In this document: positions 10,632 through 21,183 of the stretch, piece by piece
How the letters are laid out: each line of letters opens with the position of its first letter
Position numbering within the stretch: the stretch's first letter is position 1
Origin: Schistosoma haematobium
Lineage: Eukaryota > Platyhelminthes > Trematoda > Strigeidida > Schistosomatidae
Assembly (NCBI RefSeq): GCF_000699445.3
Contig: NC_067201.1
Location: forward strand, 19,009,501 to 19,073,500
Reading direction: 5' to 3'
DNA length: 64,000 nucleotides
The notes under the pieces: model-generated
Seen by the model: the letters and a program-made list of their open reading frames with translations, nothing else
What the model was told of the DNA's origin: nothing
Databases searched by the model: none
Position numbers and translations under genes: made by a program

Positions 10632-11553
10632 CACGAGTAACCCACAGTCCCCAGTAGGTTTATATGCGGCCTGACGCTATGTTAAGGTGTACACAGCAGC
10701 GTGCTCGTGTGAATCTAAGAGAAAACAACGAAACAAACTGATCCACTGTCTAAGTAAGCAAATACAATGCACTCATACCTATTAATAAAAACTACCGACA
10801 ACAATCACAAATGACATAAGTGTTATATGGAGACAATCAGACAGTTGGAACCGAAGTCAAAGGAATGAAGTGTGCAACACGACCAGTTAGCTAGAGTAAC
10901 TCTCTCAGTGAGATGTTTATAAATCCTTCGTCCCATTAGCTACCAACTAAAGGCAATGCCCAGTTAAATGTGTCGATCCGACCAATCAATAATCTTAAAC
11001 CACTGGATATCTCTATCTTGCCGTGCTTACCGTACCGGGCGTTCTACTCAAGTTTCCCTCTCTTTCATTTCAACAATATTGAACAGCTTGGTTTAAGGCA
11101 AGTCTTCTGTGTTTCAGGTCTTCGAGTTCTGTCAAGTGTGTCCAGCTTAGCACTGTTTTCAGCTTTTCGCATATTTAGCCAGTCTGACGATGCATGAAGA
11201 TCACAAAGTTCATAGTATTTATGATAAACTTGCTCCTCTCTTTTTAGATGTAGGTTCTGACGTGCCTGTTGATATGTATCGGTTATCCTGGTAACCAAGA
11301 AAGAACTAGCTTTGATATATACATTTTTGGGGCAAGAAAACAGGGTTACGTTCGTAAAAATATTCGCATGTAATTCGACGGATTAGATCTGTAAAAATCA
11401 TTTTTCACTGCAAGATGAAAAAAGTCTACCAAACACTCGATGAGTTTTAAAATTGCATCGATCCCCATAGATATTGGTATTGCCTTCAGCATTATAGGTT
11501 ATGAAGCCTTATTGCAACAATCAAGTATCTCACCCGTTTCGTTTTTTATTTAC
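10632..11553. other. 5' flank of WDR36, no further gene recognised
   Basis: Sequence upstream of the WDR36 start codon. A minus-strand frame at 11065-11298 (78 codons, charged and helix-prone) is open, but it has no recognisable domain and no clear splice links, so it is left unassigned. Confidence 0.4.
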
Positions 11554-11869
11554 TGTAGCGGTAAATAAATCTACAAAATAAATAGCTCTGTAAGTTTTCG
11601 ACATTGGATGTTGACCAGATTAGTTTTAATGGACTCACTTAGCTGAAGGCGCTCGGTCAGGTATCCGCACCTGATCACGTATGGTAACGCTGTGATCTAC
11701 CGCAATCGCTAGCCGGATTAGATCAGAGAATTCCGATATATTGATTATCGCCAAATACAATCATCCGATCTCCTCGACTCCGTCTCTTGATTTCTCTTGG
11801 AGGGTACGAATTATATTAGGTGTTGCTGGTAAAAGCGTTGTCAAACACTGAATACCTGTGCCATCTTCA
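11554..11869 (+). mobile_element. solo LTR of a Ty3/gypsy element
   Basis: A 316-bp sequence beginning TGTAGCGGTAAATAAATC and ending CCATCTTCA, homologous over its full length to the 3' LTR at 22899-23217 (inverted). It is flanked by TTAC at 11550-11553 and TTAC at 11870-11873, a 4-bp target-site duplication. No internal sequence remains, as expected after LTR-LTR recombination. Confidence 0.88.
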
Positions 11870-13627
11870 TTACTCTGTACTTTTTGTAGTGCTTCGAATT
11901 CACTAAATGTATCGATCGACTTAACCTGAGTTTTGACGATTGATATTCAGAAGATATTTCGGAAGTTGAATTAACTCAGTTTTCCGAATGGTTTTGATCA
12001 TATGAAAAAACAGTAATTTTATGTCTGTTTTAATCCCTCATGGTTGTCACTTTCATTTAGGAAGTGGTGTGTTGAATTATGAGATTATTATGCATATTAT
12101 AGTGCATCAGGAAATTCTCTGACGTGACCTCGTCGACCTCTCACCGATACGCGGGACTATCTGTTTTTCACTGTCCGATTGGAATATTTAAATACTTCCA
12201 AAGTTGTAGACTGTCTTTCCTTTCCGGTAGACTATCACAATCACAAATCTGACAACCATAATCATAACAAGTTTGAGCAACTATGCGGCAAGTCTTGATG
12301 TATCGGTCAATTGCTCTCCTCTCAAGTTGCTTAGAATAGGAGAAAACGGAGTCCTTAAGTGCCTGTATCGCAGCCTACAGAAGAGCAACAACACAAAAAT
12401 GATAAATGCGTCGCATGTTCATCATTTATTGAGACCAAGGACTTAGCATTCTAATTTAATTTCTGTAGTCGCTGGTTTCACTGTTGTTGTGATACTGCAG
12501 TACCTAAGCAGTACGACCGGTTCATTTTAAATCATCCTTGTTCGCGGTTCTGAAACATTTGTCCACAAAGTAGAAAAAATATTCCAGCGGAACTAAAAAA
12601 GGTGAAGCATAAGTCCCCATCAGAAGCAACCGTATGAATGCCCCCGGTGTACCCAGTTTGTAGAACGCAACAACAATCGAACGGGTCACAATTTCAGCTC
12701 TGCTATACCAAATAATGTTAACGGTAATGAGCAGTAACTGTGCGTCAGGAAGGAGAATATCATCATTCTAGCCCCCAAAACGCTAAACTTTGGGGACAAA
12801 TACATTATCCAAAGTTACCCCTCCATTAAGGGTAACTTTAGGTTCAGCACAAGTTACAAAAGAAATCTTACTGACACCCCAGAGGTCTTCTCGAACCCGA
12901 GTTAGACATAATGAACCGTGGGCCGTAACGTGTGCCGCCAGAAGATCGATAGACGTCCAGGAACTAACCAGTATGGATGGATGTAGTGGCACTGGATACT
13001 AGCCATAATCCTCAAAGATGAATGTAATATAACTGGGGAAATAGACTTTTATTACGTAACACTAACAGAAGTTTAATAATTGTGGAAGCGAAAACATTCG
13101 TTCGAAATTCAATAAATCTAATGGCATGGCTCGGCCTTGTAGGCTTGTTCATTTTTGTGTGTTGCCTTATCTCTTATCTCCATTATTAGGGTAGCACTAA
13201 TAAAGAAGTAGACCATAATCCTACATATCCACGGAGTGCCTGAACCAGGAGGTGGTGGTCAGGACGATGCTCATGAACATGGTATTCGACAGTGACGTTA
13301 ATCAATATGTAGCATGGGCCTTTACACCACAATGACAATTGGCGTGTCCATGCAAGCTTGTTCGTTACACCTCATGGCCACTAAGTCTGCACGTCTGATG
13401 TCTATAAAATTCGAAAATAGAGAGGATCTGAATGAGGCCCTCCAGACCTGACACAGTACGAAGAATAATCTCTCTAATCCCAACAGATGTTTTGGAAGCC
13501 AACCTAGATCAGTAAAACAACAGCAGTAAAGCCAAATAAAATAAACCTTGCAGTCGGCTGACGATGATTAACATCCAGCAACACAGAACATAAAGACTGT
13601 GGTTTTGCTAATAAAACACGCTGTCAC
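11870..13627. other. no gene recognised
   Basis: No coding region seen. At about 12813-12841 a 10-bp inverted repeat (AAAGTTACCC, then 9 nt, then GGGTAACTTT) could form a hairpin. Confidence 0.4.
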
Positions 13628-13787
13628 AATTGATTGATCACTGGGTGGTGATCAATGTCATGCTTGTCTAGTCCTTATTAGTGCAGATCGAATGCTATCG
13701 ATCATGTTGCAGTGTGGCCACCAGTCTAGGTGACTCGACACTGCGGGCACTATGTATTGAGATTTAGATGGTGGTTGGAGGTAGTCA

Positions 13788-13847
13788 ACAGGAAACCCTA
13801 GACCCGGGTTTCGTGCTACTTGGCACTCGTCAGCAAGGTGTACCTGT
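13788..13847 (-). ncRNA. hammerhead ribozyme motif in SINE, minus-strand copy
   Basis: Conserved core CTGACGA (13833-13827) and GAAAC (13812-13808), enclosing a perfect GTGC/GCAC helix II with a six-base loop CAAGTA. Helix III can form as ACCC/GGGT. Helix I is weak: only ACAGG/CCTGT at the outer ends pairs, with an unpaired stretch next to the core. Core residues are intact, but self-cleavage may be poor. Confidence 0.65.
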
Positions 13848-13863
13848 AATCTTGAGGGAACTG

Positions 13864-13937
13864 GTGCTCCCTGGCGGATTCGATCTCGTGTCACCCAGCT
13901 TCACAGTCAGAGACGTTACCACTGAGCTATCCGAGCC
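13864..13937 (-). promoter_or_regulatory. tRNA-like Pol III promoter head of the SINE
   Basis: Minus strand GATAGCTCAGTGGTA (13931-13917) fits box A, and GATCGAATCCG (13885-13875) fits box B. The acceptor arm does not pair well, so this is a SINE head rather than a working tRNA gene. The anticodon-loop region reads CTGTGAA. Confidence 0.75.
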
Positions 13938-13967
13938 GTGACTAACCTCCTGTAGGACTGAGATGTA

Positions 13968-14135
13968 ATCACAATCGATTGATCACTGGGTGGTGATCAA
14001 TGTCATGCTTGTCTAGTCCTTATTAGTGCACCAGTTCCCTCAAGATTACAGGTACACCTTGCTGACGAGTGCCAAGTAGCATGAAACCCGGGTCCAGGGT
14101 TTCCTGTTGACTACCTCCAACCACCATCTAAAACA
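13968..14135 (+). mobile_element. rearranged partial SINE copy (fold-back partner)
   Basis: 13968-14029 repeats the 3' end of the neighbouring SINE in the same orientation. It is joined directly at 14030 to a segment in the opposite orientation, CAGTTCCCTCAAGATTACAG onward, which is the hammerhead region on the plus strand. The tRNA head is absent. The junction is a rearrangement, not a normal insertion. Confidence 0.7.
14048..14107 (+). ncRNA. hammerhead ribozyme motif, plus-strand copy
   Basis: CTGACGA (14062-14068) and GAAAC (14083-14087), with helix II GTGC/GCAT that includes one G-T wobble. Same outer ACAGG/CCTGT pairing as the minus-strand copy. No Pol III head lies upstream of it. Confidence 0.6.
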
Positions 14136-14798
14136 CGCTGTACAGGCAAAACGCCTACAACGTCTAGTTTCCACAGAATCAACTAATCTATTTTAAATAA
14201 CAATTCGTTTAAATCTATGGTAAAATGCTACCACAGAAGAACACTAAGTAATGATAGTAACTATTAAGTTCCTCGTTAGCAACGTAGGAGAACTGACGGA
14301 TAAATTAGAATAAATCAGAAACATGTGCTTCCTATTGGATCTAGAGATCTTAGTCCCAACTGACACAATTATCACCCGACATCAAGGATGAAGTGAATGT
14401 TCAAAATGTGATACTTTCCCAATGAAATAGAGCACAAAAACTGCAATAATAAGTTTTTTCTTATTTATTTTCTATTTCATCTTTGTTACTAATGCGACGA
14501 CACATACATAGTCGTTTATGCTTATTCTGTGTTCATAAACACGACTATTAAACTATTTGCGTATTTCACGTCACCTTTATTTCTATTCTCTTACTTTCTT
14601 CCTTTCCTTCTTTTAATTCAATTTACTAGTCTTCTCAATTACACAGAACCTGATTTATTATTATTCTATTTTTATTACTCTCTTTTTTCAAATGTGACAA
14701 ATATAATGCTGACATTATTGAAACTTGCGTATTATTGCATTTTTGAAGAAATCCGAAATGGTTTCTTCACAACACTTATGTACCCATAAGATGTTTGT
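14136..14798. other. no gene recognised
   Basis: AT-rich sequence; the open plus-strand frame at 14529-14789 is low-complexity Leu/Phe/Tyr-rich and is not considered coding. Confidence 0.4.
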
Positions 14799-14822
14799 CA
14801 ATAATAATAATAATAATAATAA
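14799..14822. repeat. (TAA)n microsatellite
   Basis: About eight uninterrupted TAA/AAT units, immediately left of the CR1-like fragment. Confidence 0.9.
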
Positions 14823-14824
14823 GA

Positions 14825-15640
14825 TGTAACGGGGACGGGAAACCCTCAAATTTAGATTATATGTTGACAAATGATCAGCTTCTAGTTGAGGATGTCTATG
14901 TCCACACACTTATGGGGAGTAGTGACCACGGCACAGTTATGTTCAACGTGGACGAAAACGAGACACTTTAGAGGGATGAAAATCTTCCCTACCTTAGTTG
15001 CACTAGAGCACTCTACACGAATATGAGAGAGCATTGCCAACAAACCTCAAGGCCTCGAGAATACTGAAGGCTAACAGAGGATGACCACTGGGAGATAGTG
15101 AAAGATATCATTTGGAACGCTACCTTACAACATAAACCACAATCAAAGCACACACCTGGAAGAGGAGGATCCTGAGGTACGGAAGGCTAGCTGACGGACA
15201 AAAAGACAATCTTACATAAGTGGAAAGTCTTCCTGAAGAGTTCTAATCATAACTCTTGCTTAGCATTAATAAACAGATGCAGTCCTAGACACTGCAGTGA
15301 AAGGAATGTTTTCAGATTCGACTGGAAGTCAAAATGCATGCTAACTCCTCATATCTCTACGGAATCATAACCGGAAGAAAGTTGACTCGTAAACGGCCAA
15401 ATGAAAAGATCTGACAAAATTAGAGAAAGAATAAGCGTTTGACGCCAACTATAACGACCACTTAAACAACGAAGACACAAAGCAGAACTCACATCTACTC
15501 CATTCTCACTTGATATTCTGGATGAGATCCGACAAAAACACTGTTAGGTATCATGGAAACTAAAATGTTTACACTATGCGATAGAATACATTGATGTGGG
15601 GTGGCCGGCTTGCCCATCATGATCAATCGACCGAGCTCTT
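14825..15640 (+). mobile_element. CR1-like non-LTR retrotransposon fragment
   Basis: Begins inside an endonuclease domain: LDYMLTNDQLLVEDVYVHTL followed by MGSSDHGTVMFNVDEN, where SDH is the C-terminal catalytic motif of APE-type endonucleases. Downstream sequence (DDHWEIVKDIIWNATL and a GRGGS-type segment) fits the linker before the reverse transcriptase, with many stops. It ends where the RTE copy at 15648 starts. Clade assignment (CR1/SR1-like rather than RTE) is by resemblance only. Confidence 0.55.
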
Positions 15641-15647
15641 TACCTGC

Positions 15648-17777
15648 AACACATGTTCCTGTAGGTCCTACCATGCCAGGCACATTGGTTGGGGAACAGT
15701 TAGACTAAGAGCAGTAACTCAAGGTCCAGAGGCAAATTTGTACTGTCGGCTGTAAATGAGTGTGACGACAGTAAGATGTTTCTCTTGGAAAACCTCTATC
15801 TGCAGCGACGTTACCTTCCTACAACAGAAGGAATAGGGTCGAAAATGTCGGTCTTGAAAATTTCGCACCTCATCTTAACCCACGAATTTCCGTCTCTGAG
15901 GTTAAGGCCTTTTAAAGTGCGGAGCTAATCAAACGAAAGTTTTCCAAAAAGACTGTGTGTGGTCGGCCTCAAGCATTTCCCCCTTGGACTCTGCAATCAC
16001 ACTTCCAAGTCACTAAGACTACCACTAATCCGGGCTCTTTTTCAGGTCCCTCTACGGCGTAGAGAGCCGGAAAGTGACAACCGCCTTCATGCCTCCAATG
16101 GCACCCGAGGTCATCATGTTGACGATCGAATCCCTCTCCTACCTCTTAAAAGTTCCTCTACCCCATGAACAACTCTTTCCACGTATCTCTATCACCACAC
16201 GCCATCAATGCTTATGACTTGAGTCCACGAAATGTTATTCCCGGTCTCCTGAATCCACACGCTAAACTACACATTGTAGCTTTTAATGTTCGAACCTTGT
16301 GTCAAGTGGGAGCACGGGCTTCTTTGGCTAGGACTCTAGAATCTCGCGCCGTTTATGTGTGCTGCGTCTTCGAAATGCGCGAACAATATCCAATTACTCT
16401 CATTCATTCGGCCTCACCTTGCCAATATAAAGAACTGGCACTACTTACACTTCGGGTATCTGAAGACCTCACTGCTACTTTCTGGGGCGTTAAATTTAAT
16501 AGCAGAACCCAATATCTTCAATCAACCTGAATGGCAAACTGATGTAAGTCCTCCGACTCTTAGTGAGCCTTAAAAGGCTATAAGCAATCTAATGCGAGGA
16601 AAAGCAGCAGAGCCTGATGGATTAATCCCTGAGAATCTTAAGGATAGTAGTCCAGCTTCAGCAGTTACATTAACTGAGATCTTAGCTAAAATCTGGGAAC
16701 TGGATGTTGTCTCATCTGACTGGTCTCGATCTCTGATCATCCCAGCCTATAAGAAAGGGACAAAAATCCTCTTGCAACAATTACAGAGGAATCAGTTTAA
16801 CCAATAGTGTCTGAAGTATTGGCCTCAATAATACTTCGACGTCTTACTAGAGCTCGTGAAGGGTGAACCCGAGAAAACCAGGCTGGTTTCAAACCTGGAT
16901 GTGAATGTGTGGACCAAATATTCACCCTTCAGCAGATCCTGGGATACAGAAATACTTTTAGACGTCCGATTATAGTTGTATTTCTTGACCTTAAGGCAAT
17001 GTTCGACTCGGTTGATCGTGAGGTTCTGTGGCAGTGTCTGTCATTGAGAGGCGTACCAGATAAGTGCATTATCCTTGTACGGGCTCCCTACCTGGACACC
17101 TTTGGTCGAGTCAGAGTCTATGACAAACTCATCGGAATCGGTTACTCCATGTGGCGTTCATCGAGGTTATCCGCCTTCCCCATTCTTATTTAACTTTATC
17201 ATAGACATAATTTTAGAGATAACACTTTAATCATCCGACTTTTCAGGAGATTCACTTTTAGACTTGGGATACTCAGATGATACAGTTTTGTCCAGTGAGG
17301 ACGCTGACAAAATGTAATCGTCCTACCACCTCAAGCTATAGTACAATCATTTTCGGGATATGGTCGCAATACAACCACTATCTTCAAAGTTTATGTAAGG
17401 ACTGTCAATGAATGAATAAAGGAACACATAGATAAAAACTCGGCGAAGCTTATCACGCAATTAGTTTAGGCAGATTCTGTGCGTCCAATTTACTCATGAC
17501 ACGGAACAGTTGAACGAATTGTTGAGAACAAATGATATCGGTTCGTGAAGTGTTCCTTAACTTCTCAAAAGCCTTCGACAACTCGGCGCAATCATCCTAA
17601 AATTGTTCCTTACTCTCTTTCTATAACGTGTGCACGATGCTACCCGGAAATCCGCAACGCTGTCGCGTCCTCTATAATCAAAAGTGACACAATTCTGTTA
17701 GATTAAGTAGGGGCGGGTAACTAGTATGTGACAGGGCTGAAGGATAAGTCTTACGGAAACAGACCGTAAAATTTTTG
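15648..17777 (+). mobile_element. decayed RTE copy, duplicate A of a 2.13-kb block
   Basis: Almost identical to 35723-37852 (constant offset of 20075; about seven substitutions seen over 2.13 kb). It carries a 5' untranslated segment, an endonuclease start (LHIVAFNVRTLCQVG near 16259), an RT start (MRGKAAEPDGLIPENL near 16592), and the block MDQIFTLQQILGYRN through VVFLDLKAMFDSVDREVL (16909-17190), in which the second Ala-Ala of the usual motif is altered. Stops and frame breaks are the same in both duplicates. About 17345-17777 is unrelated sequence of unknown origin. The copy lacks an RTE 3' end. Confidence 0.8.
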
Positions 17778-20726
17778 GTTTCATCTCTTTGAGCTATAAG
17801 AGCATAAGAATCAATCCTATAATGTCATGCAACATATTAAGCATTTTAAGTTGTAGAAGTATGGCCAACTTCATTCTCAGTATAGCTCTAATAATAGACC
17901 TTTTTCTAAAATTGTAGATTTGTCCTGATATAACTGCCTAATCTATAAGATCCTACGTGGAAGTCACACTTATCTACTCCAACTCATCGCATCATAACAA
18001 TCATCAATATATGGTGAAAAACACAGGCTAGAGATAGAACACTATATTTAATCTGAATAATGTACATTAGATAACATTCGACAGGGTCCACGCCTAAAAG
18101 TCTGAGCCATGTCATCCGATTTAATTCAGTTCATTTCTCACGCCTTCCCCATCGTTGGGCTTTTCTCCGCGTTAAATGGTGAATGTCTATTTTCCGAGTG
18201 GTCTCGTGTTCAGCCTTGAGGATTGTGTGGTTAGGGTCTAATGCTACAACAAAGTCACCACAACATGAGCATCCTACTAGAACGTCACTACTATACACCT
18301 CGAAGCAACCCTCCAGAAGATTGTGTATTATAAAGGAAGAACCCAGACACCCTCCCTCTTCCTCTCATTAAGAGACGTCAACACTTGAGATACCATTGAG
18401 GCTGAAGGGACCACAACTGCCTCGATGTATAACTCTAAGAGGTTATTTGACGGATGCGTACTTACCCATGGACCGCCATTCCCCTCTTGTATTGGTTGTG
18501 TCTGATGCATACCGCATAACTTGTCTGCTGTTATCATTATTATATATCACTAACTGCTTATCTCGCTTACTGTTGTCGCCGTCTTCCCTTTACTGTCTGC
18601 ATTACCGACTGACTAACTTGTTTATTTATTTTGTGAAACAGTCGTCTTCTCTTAGCACTCGAATTTTCTCTTCATCATTTTTCACGTTGAAACCAATCAA
18701 CCTCCTGCCCGGTTATGTGATGGCTGCCGGAACCCGGAAACTCTACTGCTCGAAGAGGAACTCACTTTAATTACGAAATCTACATATCTATAAATAGCTA
18801 CCAAACTGTCTAAAATCATCTTATGTATATAACAGTTCATATATATTTTTGTTCTTGTTGTCATATAACTAAGACCTAACACACATGTGGCTTTTCTATT
18901 TGGTTGTTATTGGTATGAGCAGAAAACAATTGTGCTGTTCATACTTTAGGTGGCTAACCACCAAATAAGACCATGCGTCAAGGTGCAGATAGTTAGGACT
19001 CTGACGCACCAACATATTATTCTAAATTCATTGTACCTCAAATCTGAGTACCTTATAGTCAGCGAAAATCGTATGAATTAGTGTCGCGTGAACAAAAGCT
19101 CTGGCTGCGCACGCACTCAAACCGTTGTCCTCCCGAGTGCTAGACCGTGCACTTGACCAGTCGATCACACCGACACGTAGTGGGCGTGACTGAAGTATTC
19201 CCTTACATTATTAACGATAATCATGACCAATAGAACTTGCACACTTGAAAAGTACAAACCAACTCGTTTCCCAGATGAGTTTAGGAAATAGTGCCCCACC
19301 ATAACATGCATGCCTACATCAAGCCCATCAAACGGTTAATCTGTAAGTCTCCAGTTATGTCGTTAACCCTAAGAAGCCTATTCAGTTGTCGTATTCATAG
19401 TAATTTTTCCTCCTCAACCGTATGTTCTTATTTTTCGGAACACCTAGTACTTTATATACCCACAGTTACGAACCTGGTTATAATAGGCGGTCATCACAGA
19501 CCAGATGTCACATATTTGGGCAAGTTTGGTGATGAGTCCAACTTCCAGCAGGTTCACACATTTATGATGTTTTGTTGTTAACAAAAAGTCCATCAAACCG
19601 ACATTCCCATAGAAGTCGATTCTAGGAGGAACTAATGCAACAACTTAGGTTGATTGCTTAAAAGTTGACAAAAAGCATTCATTTAAATGCTAGAGCATTA
19701 AAACCACTTCCTTATTTTTTATAGGGATTATATTTCCTATTATCCTATATTGGACGTTGAAAAGCGACCTCGCGCTCCACTGTGTGCTGTTCGACGATCT
19801 AAACAAAGTCCTATTGACTACTAGTCTGGTTCCTTCTATCAACAGAAGAAGGATTACCTACCAGCACGAAATATCGACATGCTCTGAACACACTACTGTT
19901 TCAGGTATCCCCTGCTCAGAGATTTCTAATAACTAGCTCCTATCAACAGAAAATACCTACTTCGAATTTCTACTTTCTGTTCATTGTGCTCTATTGTAAG
20001 ACAATAATACGTCCCACATTCACTGACATATCAATAAGTCAGACCAAAATCATCGTTCACTAATAAGAATCGGCTGATTTTCACTTTCGGTGCAAAATTT
20101 CAACCCATGCACATACTCCAAGCAAGGTTTGTTGTCATGCATTCTAATGCATTTCCTACTATGCATCTACAAAAATGAATAAAAGTCCAATTAATTGGAT
20201 GATAGCACTTTCCTGATTCATTGGGAATCGATATTATCACTTTCGAACAATATTCCCCAGTTTACCAAGCTTCATTTTGAATACATCCAAGGGAAGAGCA
20301 GCAGAGGTTGACTTGTTCGTTAACAAACTGATATAACGGATTGTTTAAAAACATTTTATATCACTCTCGCGTATATTAGGACAAAACATTAATATTATAA
20401 GACTATGCGTTATATTGGAACAAGGATTCACAGCCCAGAATAGAGAACCAGATAAAGCTTAGATGATACTTTATTCAGTTCAATCACAAGTAGTCATACT
20501 CAGTGAATCCAGAGTAGAAATCAGTGGTAGGTTGGGAAATCATATTTTAAATCCGTTACCACTGATCACAGGTGGATCTCCTGATCGTTTCGCTCATACG
20601 ATTCTGAGTTTGGTGTTCTGAAACCATATTCGTAGATATGCAATTTGGGAAAACTTTATTAAATCAAACATAAACCTAGGGAGCATGAAAATAAGCTGAC
20701 AGTCCTGGTAACAGTTCAACTGAAAC
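17778..20726. other. unresolved repeat-rich stretch, no gene recognised
   Basis: 17938-17968 resembles 28621-28650 (shared TACGTGGAAGTC and flanks), so at least one dispersed repeat lies here. Open frames at 18183-18770 and 19291-19581 (plus) have no recognisable domain. Confidence 0.4.
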
Positions 20727-20730
20727 CACC

Positions 20731-20896
20731 TGTAATATTTGAAATCATTTGAATTGTCGTATGAACTAGGAATCCCAGAATTAACGCAATTGAATCAAGA
20801 AGTGCGACACAACCACAAATAAACGTATTGTATTTGGAATTCGAAACCGAACATTCAACAAGTACAAAGGTATCATTAGTTCATTCAAACACCACA
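20731..20896 (-). repeat. left terminal repeat (3' LTR, shared part)
   Basis: On the minus strand runs from TGTGGTGTTTGAATG to ATTACA. Matches 22325-22491 with about 15 substitutions. The LTR may extend rightwards to about 21142. Confidence 0.75.
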
Positions 20897-21183
20897 TCCG
20901 CCACATCTTAAATAAAAGCATAAGTGTCTGTAACCAGTTCTACGTCCTCTTCTTGAGTTCATTCTGGGTCTGTCCGACATTGTATTGGATAAAAACTCGG
21001 TATTATCTAGAATGTACTCATTAGTATTGGAATTAAGAACCGAAATCTGAATAGACTCATTTGGTTCCTGGGATTGTATACAATAGCCGTGTCGGTTGTG
21101 TACCGAAACCACTAACTATAATTTAAAGCACAGATTTCTCAACACTATCCTCCCCCACGAAATAATGTTGGATCTTTATATCC

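Larger units (their letters stand above)
13628..13940 (-). mobile_element. tRNA-derived SINE with hammerhead core (Sm-alpha-like)
   Basis: On the minus strand: a tRNA-like head at 13937-13864, a hammerhead ribozyme core at 13833-13808, and a tail ending with the hairpin TTGATCAC/GTGATCAA near 13640. This order (Pol III head, then hammerhead) is that of the Sm-alpha SINE-like family of schistosomes, recalled from the literature. The element is about 310 bp, close to the remembered 330 bp. Confidence 0.75.

Noticed and set aside
11065..11298. Minus-strand 78-codon charged frame as an upstream WDR36 exon
   Set aside because: WDR36 already starts at 10631 with a good N-terminal match; the frame has no homology to it.
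13864..13937. Functional tRNA gene
   Set aside because: Box A and box B fit, but the acceptor stem does not pair and the segment continues into a SINE body with a hammerhead.
14529..14789. Plus-strand 86-codon Leu/Phe/Tyr-rich frame
   Set aside because: Low-complexity AT-rich translation without homology.
19291..19581. Plus-strand 96-codon frame resembling an endonuclease fragment
   Set aside because: Only a few residues (IIGGHHRPDV) are suggestive; no other domain block follows.
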